This document shows, piece by piece, positions 45,668 through 53,472 of a DNA stretch of 64,000 nucleotides. The stretch lies in assembly GCA_946553025.1 (NCBI GenBank), contig CAMNRM010000015.1, positions 18,250 to 82,249 on the forward strand, written 5' to 3'. The notes under the pieces are model-generated. The model was not told where the DNA came from. It saw only the letters and a list, made by a program, of their open reading frames with translations, and searched no databases. The position numbers and the translations under genes are program-made. Source of the DNA: an uncultured Clostridium sp. GTDB taxonomy: Bacteria; Bacillota; Clostridia; Lachnospirales; Lachnospiraceae. How positions within the stretch are numbered: the stretch's first letter is position 1; each line of letters begins with the position of its first letter.

Positions 45668-45775
45668 GGCGGGTTTGCATAGGGATTAATTATGGTCAGA
45701 AAATTTCAAGAAGAACGGGTTAATTGGTAATCTGCGTCTGGTTAGATGAATAAAATTAAGATAATTGATAAAAAT

Positions 45776-45828
45776 AAGGCCGCAATGATAATGATAAGGT
45801 TGCGGCTTTGCTGTGTTTATTGTACAAT
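45776..45828 (+). promoter_or_regulatory. Weak terminator overlapping the promoter of the protease gene
   Basis: AAGGCCGCAA (45776-45785) pairs with TTGCGGCTTT (45800-45809). The right arm also supplies a possible -35, TTGCGG (45800-45805), 17 bases before TACAAT (45823-45828). Folate-gene termination and the start of the next transcript therefore share bases. Confidence 0.5.
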
Positions 45829-45881
45829 AGGATCAGAGATAAAGTAAGTTTATACGTTTCATACAGGTAAAGGAAAAGCTT

Positions 45882-46931
45882 ATGTACGGTGAGAGAACGA
45901 TATTGTACAGGAAATTAGAAGAAGAATTTAACAGTAAAGTGCTTGTTTATATTACAAGCGACAGAAAAAATATGGAAGCACAGATTGCAGAGGATGTTAT
46001 CGACTTCTTTATTGGTCAATTAGACAGGATAGGGATTTCGGAAAAAATTTCGCTATATTTATATACACGTGGCGGCGATATGGCATCTGCATGGAATATC
46101 GTGAATTTACTGCGTATGTACTGTGATAACCTACAGGTGATTATTCCGCATAAAGCACACAGCGCCGGAACAATTATAAGTCTTGGTGCGAATGAGATTA
46201 TTATGACCAAGCAGGCAACCTTAAGTCCTATTGATCCGAGTATTAATACCCCTTTAAATCCTACGGTTCCCAATGGGATGGGAAACACCTTTCCTGTCAG
46301 TGTTGAAGCGGTAAAAGGGTATCTGGAATTTGCAAAAGAAGAACTGGAAATAAAGGATGATAGGGCTTTATCCAATATTTTAATTAAATTAAGTGAATAT
46401 GTTCATCCCCTGGTGTTAGGTCAGGTATATCGCTCGAGGGCACAAATTCAGATGCTGGCAGAAAAGTTGCTGCAAAATCAGGTTGAAAATAAAGAAACGA
46501 TTAAAAAAATTATTGCCTTTTTATGCAGTGAATCGGGAAGTCATGATTATACCATTAACCGGCGGGAAGCAGAGAAGGATTTGGGACTGAATATAATAAA
46601 ACCGACCCCTGAACAATACATGATAATTAAAGCAATTTATGATAATATTAATGATGAACTGCAGTTTAATAAAACGTTTAATCTGGCGGAAATTAATGGT
46701 GAGTATGTCGTAAGGCGGTGTCTGTTGGAGAGTTTGCAGGGAGGTGCTGATTATTTTGTTACTGAAGGCGAATGTATTCATGGTCAGGATGAAGATGGAC
46801 AGCATGTTATTCAAAATAGAATAGTATTTGAAGGCTGGCGTCATGAGAATAGAGAAACGGATGATTGGGAAGCAGAATATTCGGAAAATGAAGAGGTGCA
46901 TTATGAGAGAAGCGATGAATTTCAAGTATAG
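45882..46931 (+). CDS. ClpP/crotonase-fold serine protease (SDH-type)
   Basis: 349 residues resembling the serine dehydrogenase proteinase family. The core has ISLYLYTRGGDMASAWNIVNLL, the probable nucleophile Ser in PHKAHSAGTIISLGANEI, and QATLSPIDPSI. There is no obvious signal peptide or long membrane helix, so it is probably cytosolic. The C-terminal ~120 residues are acidic and of unknown role. It overlaps the following Panacea-domain gene by 29 bases, so the two are translationally coupled. Codons are more AT-rich than in the arg and folate genes, suggesting acquisition. Confidence 0.8.
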   Translation: MYGERTILYRKLEEEFNSKVLVYITSDRKNMEAQIAEDVIDFFIGQLDRIGISEKISLYLYTRGGDMASAWNIVNLLRMYCDNLQVIIPHKAHSAGTIISLGANEIIMTKQATLSPIDPSINTPLNPTVPNGMGNTFPVSVEAVKGYLEFAKEELEIKDDRALSNILIKLSEYVHPLVLGQVYRSRAQIQMLAEKLLQNQVENKETIKKIIAFLCSESGSHDYTINRREAEKDLGLNIIKPTPEQYMIIKAIYDNINDELQFNKTFNLAEINGEYVVRRCLLESLQGGADYFVTEGECIHGQDEDGQHVIQNRIVFEGWRHENRETDDWEAEYSENEEVHYERSDEFQV

Positions 46932-47493
46932 TACACCCATAAGTACGGGCAATTCCAATTATTATACTACAGTTACATCGGCTGTTTCTGCTTATCAAGG
47001 GAGTGCTGTATTTGTGGATTCTTACCATAGAATGATAAAGCAGGAAGATGCAGGAAAATATTCGATTTGCGATATTGCAGATTGGTTTTTGCATAAAGGG
47101 GATATGACACAGAAGAAATTACAGAAATTGTGTTATTATGCCCAGGCATGGAATTATGCATTGCGTGGGAAAAGATTAATTAAATCAGATTTTCAGGCAT
47201 GGGTTCATGGACCGGTTTCTCCTGTTTTATATGACCGATTTAAGAGGTTTGGTTATGATACAATAAAGTTAAAAGGGCCATATAGATGCAATATTGCTAA
47301 AGAAGATGTTGATTTACTGGAAGATGTATGGGAAACTTATGGAGATAAAACAGGTAATGCGTTGGAAGCACTTACACACAGGGAATTACCCTGGCTTGAA
47401 GCCCGACGGGGTTATGCGGGAAATGAAAAATGCACAGTGGTTATTTCACCAGAAGCAATGAAAAAATTTTATCGTTCGATTTACGCCGGATAA
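46903..47493 (+). CDS. Panacea (SocA/DUF4065) domain protein
   Basis: 196 residues. After a ~50-residue N-terminal segment comes the Panacea domain: DIADWFLHKGDMTQKKLQKL, YYAQAWNYALRGKRLI, FQAWVHGPVSPVLYDRF and LEALTHRELPWLEAR. Members act as antitoxins, and SocA of Caulobacter is a proteolytic adaptor that hands a toxin to ClpXP. The start at 46903 follows GAGGTG and lies within the protease gene. It could deliver a client to the upstream protease or restrain it; this is inference. Confidence 0.85.
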   Translation: MREAMNFKYSTPISTGNSNYYTTVTSAVSAYQGSAVFVDSYHRMIKQEDAGKYSICDIADWFLHKGDMTQKKLQKLCYYAQAWNYALRGKRLIKSDFQAWVHGPVSPVLYDRFKRFGYDTIKLKGPYRCNIAKEDVDLLEDVWETYGDKTGNALEALTHRELPWLEARRGYAGNEKCTVVISPEAMKKFYRSIYAG

Positions 47494-47623
47494 TAATGAT
47501 TTTTATCTGGGGATGCAGGTTTATCACTATGGAGTAACAGATACATTTCGGTTACATGTGGTTTTAGAGGCAGGATATTATAAAATTATTCGCTTAGATC
47601 CAAATCATAAGGTACATCATTGA
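47459..47623 (+). pseudogene. Possible gene remnant after the Panacea gene
   Basis: Another frame stays open here and ends with a protein-like stretch, GMQVYHYGVTDTFRLHVVLE, then GYYKIIRLDPNHKVHH and a stop. It overlaps the end of the Panacea gene and has no ribosome binding site. It could be a 36-codon gene from ATG 47513 or the tail of a lost gene. I do not recognise it. Confidence 0.3.
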
Positions 47624-47692
47624 TGGAAAATGATAAAATGCATAAGAAAAATTAAGGCTGAATGAATAAAATGAAATAAAATAAACTGCTGC

Positions 47693-47721
47693 TTGACAAG
47701 TAGAACTTTTGCATGTATAAT
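47693..47721 (+). promoter_or_regulatory. Consensus promoter of the MutS2-like gene leader
   Basis: TTGACA (47693-47698) and TATAAT (47716-47721) with a 17-base spacer: a perfect sigma-A promoter. The transcript would begin near 47728, about 400 bases before the MutS2-like start codon, leaving room for the leader peptides and terminators described below. Confidence 0.9.
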
Positions 47722-47752
47722 CAGATGAAATTAAGTTTTAGGAGGATTTTTG

Positions 47753-47791
47753 ATGTTAATTGTGATTGTAAGGAAGAAAATGGAAAATTAA
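47753..47791 (+). CDS. Leader peptide 1 (12 residues)
   Basis: MLIVIVRKKMEN with a strong TAGGAGG site 7 bases upstream, directly after a consensus promoter. Short, well-initiated peptides in such positions typically sense ribosome stalling. The Ile/Val-rich run followed by RKK resembles stalling peptides in general character only. Confidence 0.6.
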   Translation: MLIVIVRKKMEN

Positions 47792-47804
47792 ATATGGAGG
47801 GGAG

Positions 47805-47882
47805 ATGTTTGGCTTTACGCGAAAGATCTGCCTGTTTGCTGACGCTTTATTCTGTCAGCCCATTCGCCTTACAATCGCTTAA
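47805..47882 (+). CDS. Leader peptide 2 (25 residues)
   Basis: Begins MFGFTRKICLFADAL and ends PIRLTIA. GGAGGGG lies just before its ATG, 13 bases after the stop of leader peptide 1. A hairpin, GCTGAC (47838-47843) with GTCAGC (47854-47859), lies inside the frame, so translation would disrupt it. Confidence 0.5.
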   Translation: MFGFTRKICLFADALFCQPIRLTIA

Positions 47883-47916
47883 TATTATGGAATAGATTCT
47901 GTTTTCAAAAATCATT

Positions 47917-47946
47917 AAAGCATGGCTGTATGGTCATGCTTTTTTT
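47917..47946 (+). terminator. Leader terminator 1
   Basis: AAAGCATG (47917-47924) pairs with CATGCTTT (47935-47942) and continues into a run of seven T. It lies between the leader peptides and the MutS2-like gene, so read-through is required for expression. Confidence 0.85.
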
Positions 47947-48010
47947 GCCTTTATACAGTAAAACAGGTGTTTTGTTTTTTGAAGATACAGGACGAAATAA
48001 TCATAAATAA

Positions 48011-48056
48011 AAAGACCATGGTATCCGATGCGTACAGGGGGACTATGGTCTTTTTT
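48011..48056 (+). terminator. Leader terminator 2
   Basis: AAAGACCAT (48011-48019) pairs with ATGGTCTTT (48044-48052), followed by further T. This second intrinsic terminator precedes the MutS2-like start by about 75 bases. Confidence 0.85.
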
Positions 48057-48129
48057 GCGTGTAGGGCGTAAACTTCTTTCGTTTTTTGTGTCTAGATGTA
48101 AAAGAAATGTCTGTAAAAGAAAAGGATGG

Positions 48130-50052
48130 ATGAAAGAAATGAATATTGAAAAACAAATTGAATTTGACAAAATAAAAGAATTATGGATGAATCTTGCCGT
48201 TACCGAATGGGCGAAGGAGAAAATAAGGGGAATATCGTTTTATCTGCGCGAAACCGAACTGAAAAAACAACTCAGGGATACGACGGAAAGCAGGAAATTA
48301 ATGGAAAAACTGGGGACGCCGCCCCTGCAGAACCTGACGGAAATAAAAGATATCCTGGTGATTGCCGAAAAGGGAGGCTGCCTCACCCCTTACCAGTTGG
48401 AACGGGTGGAGCGTGTTTTGGCGTCGGTGCGGCGGTTAAAGGAATATTTGAATCGGGGGAAGCTCTATGATAATCCACTGGCTTATGACGAGGAAAGTTT
48501 GGATGCACTCGAAGAATTAAAGGAGGAAATCGGCAGGCAGATCCGAGGGGGAATGGTGGACGACTATGCATCGAAAGAACTTGGTCAGATAAGGAATCAA
48601 ATTGTCGTTTGTGAGGAGGAAATGAAGCAGAAGGCGGAACGGATTATGCGCTCAAATAAGGAATGTATGGCGGATAATTACTGTACTCTGCGCAACGGCA
48701 GGATATGCGTTCCGGTGAAAAAGGAATATAAATTAAAGATTGCAGGCAGTGTGATTGATAAGTCATCCACCGGGAATACATTATTTATCGAACCGGCGGG
48801 TGTTGCAAAAATTTACGAAGAACTTCAGCTTTTAAAGATTGATGAAGAGAACGAAGTTTACCGGATTTTATACAGCCTGACAGCAGAGGTTGCTGCCGCT
48901 CTTCCTGTGATTAGTAAAACGATTGCCACGGTTGAAAAACTGGATTTTATCTTCTCGAAAGGCAAGTTAAGCATGGATTTAGATGCGGTCGAACCGTCAA
49001 TCAATACAGAACGAAGAATCCGATTAACGGACGCCAGGCATCCGCTGATGGATAAAAAAATCAATGTTCCGCTGCAGTTTAACATCAAAGAAGGGGTTCG
49101 GGGAATTATTATCACCGGGCCGAATACCGGAGGAAAAACGGTAGCGATAAAGACAGTGATGCTGAACTGCATGATGGCACAGTGCGGGCTGCATGTTCCA
49201 TGTAAAGAGGCGGATATCTGCATGAATAATTCTTATCTCTGCGATATCGGAGATGGACAGAATCTTGCCGAAAATTTATCCACCTTTTCATCTCATATTA
49301 AAAATGTGCTGGAAGTTTTAGGGGAAGTTGGCAGGGAAAGTCTGGTGATTATGGATGAACTTGGCTCCGGCACAGACCCGACCGAAGGCATGGGCATTGC
49401 CATTGCCATTTTGGAAGAACTCAGGAAAAGCGGCGCAATTTTCCTGGTTACGACGCATTATCCAGAGGTTAAAGACTATGCAGACAGGGCCGAGGGAATT
49501 ATTAATGCAAGGATGACATTTGATAAAGAAACCTTAAAACCGACCTATCAGATGGTACTGGGAGAAGCGGGAGAAAGCTGTGCGTTTTATATCGCTGACC
49601 GGATGGGAATGCCAGATGAAATGCTGCGCATGGCGATAAAAGCAGCCTACGGTGAGGAAGCTGTTCATAACTATCATTTTCAGAAAAATCAGGAAAAAGA
49701 TAAGGTATTTTTTAAAAAGAATACTGCCGGGATTTCAAAGATAAAGAAAGCAAAACCCAATATTGAACTGCGCATAAAATATAAGTTAGGTGACAGCGTT
49801 ATGGTTTATCCGGAAAAAAAGATTGGTATTGTATGCCAGCCAATTAATGAGAAAGGTGTCCTGAGGGTACAGCTTCCCGGAAAGAAGATATGGATTAATC
49901 ATAAGCGGGTAAAACTTCATGTGGCAGCCGAAGAATTATATCCCGAAGATTATGATTTTTCGATTCTCTTTGAAACCGTTGGGAACAGAAAAATCCGACA
50001 CGATATGGACAGAAAGTATACGGAGAGTGTGATTTGTTATGATGAGAATTAG
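48130..50052 (+). CDS. MutS2-like ABC ATPase without an Smr domain
   Basis: 640 residues. The N-terminal core/lever region (RNGRICVPVKKEYK, SSTGNTLFIEPAGV) is typical of MutS2. The ATPase has Walker A ITGPNTGGKTVAIKT, Walker B LVIMDELGSGTDPTEG and the switch TTHYPEVKDYA. A KOW-like module (KLGDSVMVYPEKKIGIV) follows near residue 560. MutS2 is usually near 780 residues with a C-terminal Smr nuclease-like domain; here this and the long coiled coil are missing. B. subtilis MutS2 splits collided ribosomes, so a ribosome-rescue role is plausible. ATG 48130 (AAAGGA close by) or 48139 are both possible. Confidence 0.85.
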   Translation: MKEMNIEKQIEFDKIKELWMNLAVTEWAKEKIRGISFYLRETELKKQLRDTTESRKLMEKLGTPPLQNLTEIKDILVIAEKGGCLTPYQLERVERVLASVRRLKEYLNRGKLYDNPLAYDEESLDALEELKEEIGRQIRGGMVDDYASKELGQIRNQIVVCEEEMKQKAERIMRSNKECMADNYCTLRNGRICVPVKKEYKLKIAGSVIDKSSTGNTLFIEPAGVAKIYEELQLLKIDEENEVYRILYSLTAEVAAALPVISKTIATVEKLDFIFSKGKLSMDLDAVEPSINTERRIRLTDARHPLMDKKINVPLQFNIKEGVRGIIITGPNTGGKTVAIKTVMLNCMMAQCGLHVPCKEADICMNNSYLCDIGDGQNLAENLSTFSSHIKNVLEVLGEVGRESLVIMDELGSGTDPTEGMGIAIAILEELRKSGAIFLVTTHYPEVKDYADRAEGIINARMTFDKETLKPTYQMVLGEAGESCAFYIADRMGMPDEMLRMAIKAAYGEEAVHNYHFQKNQEKDKVFFKKNTAGISKIKKAKPNIELRIKYKLGDSVMVYPEKKIGIVCQPINEKGVLRVQLPGKKIWINHKRVKLHVAAEELYPEDYDFSILFETVGNRKIRHDMDRKYTESVICYDEN

Positions 50053-50160
50053 CCATTAGAAATTGGTGTGCCTGTAACGGGAAATAATAGGGAATAACAG
50101 GAAATAAAAGGAAATGATAAACCGGAAAAATTTGAGAAAACCTGAGAAATAAACAATGCT

Positions 50161-50211
50161 CGGAACATTTCTTTAAAGTAGTGCTCAAGGAAATGTTCCG
50201 ATAGTTTTTTT
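50161..50211 (+). terminator. Intrinsic terminator after the MutS2-like gene
   Basis: CGGAACATTTC (50161-50171) pairs exactly with GAAATGTTCCG (50190-50200), followed by ATAG and seven T. A second inverted repeat, CATAGGCT/AGCCTATG, follows near 50214-50233. Confidence 0.9.
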
Positions 50212-50242
50212 ATGCATAGGCTATACACAGCCTATGTATAGT

Positions 50243-50908
50243 CTATGCACAAGCCTGCCGCTTCACCTGTCCCACCGCCTGATAAACTGCAGGAATATAG
50301 AGAATCAGTACCGTAACTAACATTTCCGGCAGGATATAAGTCAGGTTATAGCCCAGGGTGTGGACCAGAGGATTCATGCCCTCCGGCGCAAATTCGGCAA
50401 AAAAGATATAGCCGGAAATCACATGGCAGAGGTAGCGTCCGGTTACGCCCACGATGTAGCCGATGACCAAACCGTGCTTTTTATGCCGGAAAAACCCGCT
50501 TAATCCAAGGGCACCAAAGGCTAAGGGATAGTCAAAAATCACCTGCAGGGGCGCATAGATATAAGGGCCGGTAATGAGCTGAAGAACCCCGTAAGCCACG
50601 CCGGTAATTAACCCTGTTTTTGCCCCGTAAAAGTAACCAATCAGGGAAACAAAAAGCATACTGAATAAGGTAATTGAGCCGCCAAACGGCAGGGAAGCCA
50701 GCTTAATAAAGGATGTGACTGTAGCCAGGGCAATGGATACGGCACAAAAGACCAGCTGCTTGGTTTTCATGGGCACCGATGATTCATTTTTCCCGAAAAG
50801 CCGGATGGAAAGCAGCAGACCAATCAGCAAAAGGGCGAGCAGTCCGTAACCGGCAGGCTGCAGGATGTACTTGTAATTTTCGGCATCATAGATAAGAAAC
50901 ATTGACAT
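50243..50908 (-). CDS. thiT: Thiamine transporter ThiT (ECF S component)
   Basis: A 221-residue, six-helix membrane protein of the ThiT family: VFCAVSIALATVTSFIKLASLPFGGSITL, GYFYGAKTGLITGVAYGVLQ and the aromatic/His-rich VTGRYLCHVISGYIFFAEF. It binds thiamine and works with shared ECF energising subunits encoded elsewhere. ATG 50908 has AGGAGG 8 bases upstream on the reverse strand. It is controlled by a TPP riboswitch directly upstream, which confirms the substrate. Confidence 0.93.
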   Translation of the reverse strand: MSMFLIYDAENYKYILQPAGYGLLALLLIGLLLSIRLFGKNESSVPMKTKQLVFCAVSIALATVTSFIKLASLPFGGSITLFSMLFVSLIGYFYGAKTGLITGVAYGVLQLITGPYIYAPLQVIFDYPLAFGALGLSGFFRHKKHGLVIGYIVGVTGRYLCHVISGYIFFAEFAPEGMNPLVHTLGYNLTYILPEMLVTVLILYIPAVYQAVGQVKRQACA

Positions 50909-50983
50909 AAAAAAATCCTCCTTTTTGCACAGGAGGGGACGAAGAATTGAAGACAGGTGACGGTTGATGTTCAATAACCGTTC

Positions 50984-51077
50984 AGCTTCCTTACGCCGGC
51001 ATTAACCGGTTCAAGTAGTGAGGGTCAGGATGCTTTTTATTATAAAACATCCACTCTCAGCGTTTCGCTCCCCTAGC
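50984..51077 (-). promoter_or_regulatory. TPP riboswitch (THI box)
   Basis: On the reverse strand the element reads GGGGAGC, then the CTGAGA core, CCTGACCC, TTGAACCGGTTAATGCCGGC and GTAAGGAAGC, matching the conserved TPP aptamer. TPP binding would switch off thiT. The aptamer ends about 75 bases before the start codon. Confidence 0.93.
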
Positions 51078-51085
51078 TTGTGTGT

Positions 51086-51140
51086 TTGTTTTTGCAACTT
51101 GTTTTTTGCAATTTGTTCTTGCAATTTGTTTTTTGCAATG
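51086..51140 (-). repeat. Four short tandem repeats in the thiT leader
   Basis: About four copies of a 13-16 base unit, TTTTTTGCAATTTGT on the + strand, lie between the thiT promoter and the TPP aptamer. Confidence 0.7.
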
Positions 51141-51142
51141 CC

Positions 51143-51171
51143 AGTATAGCGCAGTTTTTGTCGGATGTCAA
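51143..51171 (-). promoter_or_regulatory. thiT promoter
   Basis: On the reverse strand TTGACA (51166-51171) and TATACT (51143-51148) with a 17-base spacer, upstream of the TPP riboswitch. Confidence 0.85.
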
Positions 51172-51190
51172 TGAAATTTCATCCATAAAT

Positions 51191-51210
51191 GTGAACGTGT
51201 GAACAGTAAC
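51191..51210 (+). repeat. Half copy of the dispersed palindrome
   Basis: GTGAACGTGTGAACAGTAAC is identical to the loop and right arm of the copy at 33672 apart from the last base; the left arm is not preserved. Confidence 0.7.
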
Positions 51211-51274
51211 CATTCATCCTGAGATAATTTGCGATAATTTCAAAATAACACTGGATCTGTCCGCCCGTTCATGC

Positions 51275-51373
51275 TATACTGTTTTTGGCACTTCATGCCG
51301 CCGGGTATGGAGTTTTGCGTCGGGCTTTCTGTCGTTAGGCCAAAGAAGACAGGAAGTGCTGGCGTTATTTTTT
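51275..51373 (+). promoter_or_regulatory. Structured leader of the MATE gene
   Basis: A -10 box TATACT (51275-51280) is followed by a compact fold. GCACTTC (51288-51294) pairs with GAAGTGC (51353-51359) and encloses CTTTCTGTC, which can alternatively pair with GACAGGAAG, sharing the GAAG. A T-run (51367-51373) follows. The competing stems and U-run suggest a transcription-control leader. No known riboswitch class was matched. Confidence 0.5.
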
Positions 51374-51458
51374 TGATTTGGCGAAAAATCGTCCGATGTT
51401 TGCTTTAATGCAGTTTGCTTTTATGCAAAATCATATAAGATTTCAGGAGGAAAATACA

Positions 51459-52757
51459 ATGGAACAATCATCCTGCTTTCGGGAATTTGTTCGCTATACG
51501 GTTTTTAGCGTTCTGGGTACTTTGGGGGTGTCCTGCTATATTCTGGCAGATACGTTTTTTGTGTCGAAGGGATTGGGAACGAATGGTCTTGCGGCATTAA
51601 ATCTTGCAATTCCGGTCTATAATTTTATCCATGGTACGGGGCTGATGCTTGGCATGGGCGGGGCGACGAAATTTTCGGTCTGCAAGGGCCAGAACCATCA
51701 GGGAGAGGTCAACCGGATTTACACGAATATCCTGGAACTTGCCCTTTTGCTTTCTGTTCTGTTCATGCTTCCCGGGGCGCTGTTTCCGTACCGTCTGGCG
51801 AATCTTTTGGGTGCAGATGAGGCAGTGCTTGAAATGACAGCGACCTATCTTCGCTGGCTGCTTATCTTTTCTCCGGCATTTATCCTGAATGATGTATATG
51901 TATGTTTTGTCCGCAATGACGACAGCCCGCAGCTTGCCATGGCAGCGATGATGATTGGAAGTTTTGCCAATATTTTCTTGGATTATCTTTTTATTTTTCC
52001 GATGCAGATGGGGATTTTCGGGGCGGTTTTTGCCACAGGGTTTTCGCCGTTAATCAGCATGGCCGTGATGTCCCCGCATTGGCTGAAAAAGAAAAATACC
52101 TTTCACTGGGTAAGAACCAGACCATGCCTTACTATTGCCAGACAAAGCTTATCCCTGGGCTTTCCTTCGCTGGTGGCACAGGTTTCTTCGGGTCTGGTGA
52201 TGATTGTTTTTAATATCATTATTCTGGGTTTAAAGGGGAATACAGGGGTTGCCGCTTATGGTATTATCGCCAATTTATCGCTCGTCGTTACCGCCGTCTA
52301 CAGCGGTCTTGCCCAGGGAATGCAGCCGCTGGTCAGCCAGTTTTACGGTATGGGAAATATGCCGCAGACCAGGGTGGTGCTGCGCTATGCGGTGGTTGCA
52401 ATGGTTGTGCTGTCCGGAATCATTTACGGGGTGATTGCACTGTTTACACAGCCGATCATTGCCATATTTAACAGCGAAAATAACCGAGAACTTCAGGAAA
52501 TCGCGGCGGTGGGACTGCGGCTGTATTTTGTGTCTTCTCCTTTTATTGGCTATAATACGGTTCTTGCCATGTTTTTTACTTCTGTGGAAAGAGCCATGCC
52601 CGCCCATATTTTGTCCCTGCTTCGGGGTTTTATTCTTATTATTCCGGCGGCGTTTGGTTTTTCGGTTTTATGGGGAATGACCGGGGTGTGGATGGTTTAT
52701 CCGGTTGTTGAAGCTGTGGTTATGCTTTTTGGTCTTTGGGCAGATCGGCGTGTCTGA
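51459..52757 (+). CDS. MATE family efflux transporter
   Basis: 432 residues, 12 predicted helices. Two homologous halves are visible (SCYILADTFFVSKGLGTNGLAALNLAIPVYN; VSSGLVMIVFNIIILG...GVAAYGIIAN, GLAQGMQPLVSQFYG). MATE proteins export cationic drugs or metabolites using Na+ or H+. ATG 51459 behind AGGAGG is preferred to the longer frame. The leader upstream suggests ligand- or stress-controlled expression. Divergent from thiT. Confidence 0.9.
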   Translation: MEQSSCFREFVRYTVFSVLGTLGVSCYILADTFFVSKGLGTNGLAALNLAIPVYNFIHGTGLMLGMGGATKFSVCKGQNHQGEVNRIYTNILELALLLSVLFMLPGALFPYRLANLLGADEAVLEMTATYLRWLLIFSPAFILNDVYVCFVRNDDSPQLAMAAMMIGSFANIFLDYLFIFPMQMGIFGAVFATGFSPLISMAVMSPHWLKKKNTFHWVRTRPCLTIARQSLSLGFPSLVAQVSSGLVMIVFNIIILGLKGNTGVAAYGIIANLSLVVTAVYSGLAQGMQPLVSQFYGMGNMPQTRVVLRYAVVAMVVLSGIIYGVIALFTQPIIAIFNSENNRELQEIAAVGLRLYFVSSPFIGYNTVLAMFFTSVERAMPAHILSLLRGFILIIPAAFGFSVLWGMTGVWMVYPVVEAVVMLFGLWADRRV

Positions 52758-52806
52758 GAAGTTTCAGTTATCCTTTGAATATCCTCTGATGTCATAGAAA
52801 TTTTAG

Positions 52807-52835
52807 ATGACAACATCTGTAAACAGTGTTACAAT
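52807..52835 (+). promoter_or_regulatory. Ferritin gene promoter
   Basis: ATGACA (52807-52812) and TACAAT (52830-52835) with a 17-base spacer, about 40 bases before the ferritin start. Confidence 0.65.
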
Positions 52836-52875
52836 ACTTCTGAATCAATTACGATTGCGATAAGGAGGATTTGTG

Positions 52876-53388
52876 ATGTTAGATGCAAAAGTTGCAGAAC
52901 TGTTAAATGTACAGGTAAATAAGGAGTTTTATTCGGCATATCTGTATCTGGATTTTTCCAATTACTATATGGAGCAGGGATTGGAAGGATTTGCCAACTG
53001 GTATAAGGTACAGGCCCAGGAGGAGCGCGATCATGCGATGCTGTTTTTACAGTATCTCCAGAATAATGGATGCAAGGTGACCTTAGAAGCTATTGATAAG
53101 CCGGATAAGGTATTTTCTTCTTTTGCCGATCCGCTTCATGCCGGTTATGAGCACGAGCAGTATGTTACGGAATTAATACATACCATTTATGAAGCAGCCC
53201 ATAATGCCAAGGATTTCCGCACCATGCAGTTTTTGGACTGGTTTGTAAAGGAACAGGGCGAGGAGGAAACGAACGCAGAGGGCCTGATTAAGAAATTTGA
53301 CCTCTTTGGTTCGGATGCAAGGGCACTGTACATGTTAGACAATGAACTGGCTGCACGGGTATATTCTGCACCTTCTCTGGTTTTATAA
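52876..53388 (+). CDS. ftnA: Non-heme ferritin
   Basis: A 170-residue four-helix iron-storage protein: NVQVNKEFYSAYLYLDFSNYY, the ferroxidase motif AQEERDHAMLF, ADPLHAGYEHEQYVTELI and DWFVKEQGEEETNAEGLI. The Glu/His residues of the diiron centre are in place. AAGGAGG is 7 bases before ATG 52876. Its length is typical of bacterial FtnA without a heme-binding role. Confidence 0.93.
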   Translation: MLDAKVAELLNVQVNKEFYSAYLYLDFSNYYMEQGLEGFANWYKVQAQEERDHAMLFLQYLQNNGCKVTLEAIDKPDKVFSSFADPLHAGYEHEQYVTELIHTIYEAAHNAKDFRTMQFLDWFVKEQGEEETNAEGLIKKFDLFGSDARALYMLDNELAARVYSAPSLVL

Positions 53389-53472
53389 GATTTTTTGGCA
53401 AAGTCCGCTGTCAAGGATAGATCGTGTACGGACTGGAATAGCATTAGGTCAGCATATAAGCAGGAGAATAGC

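Noticed and set aside
47713..47895. 60-residue frame upstream of the MutS2-like gene
   Set aside because: Its ATG overlaps the -10 region of a perfect promoter and it has no binding site. The two shorter frames at 47753 and 47805 have strong sites.
48028..48129. Longer N-terminus for the MutS2-like protein
   Set aside because: The ATG lies inside the second leader terminator, and the added residues do not resemble MutS2.
50984..51077. TPP riboswitch controlling the MATE gene
   Set aside because: The aptamer is on the reverse strand and directly precedes thiT.
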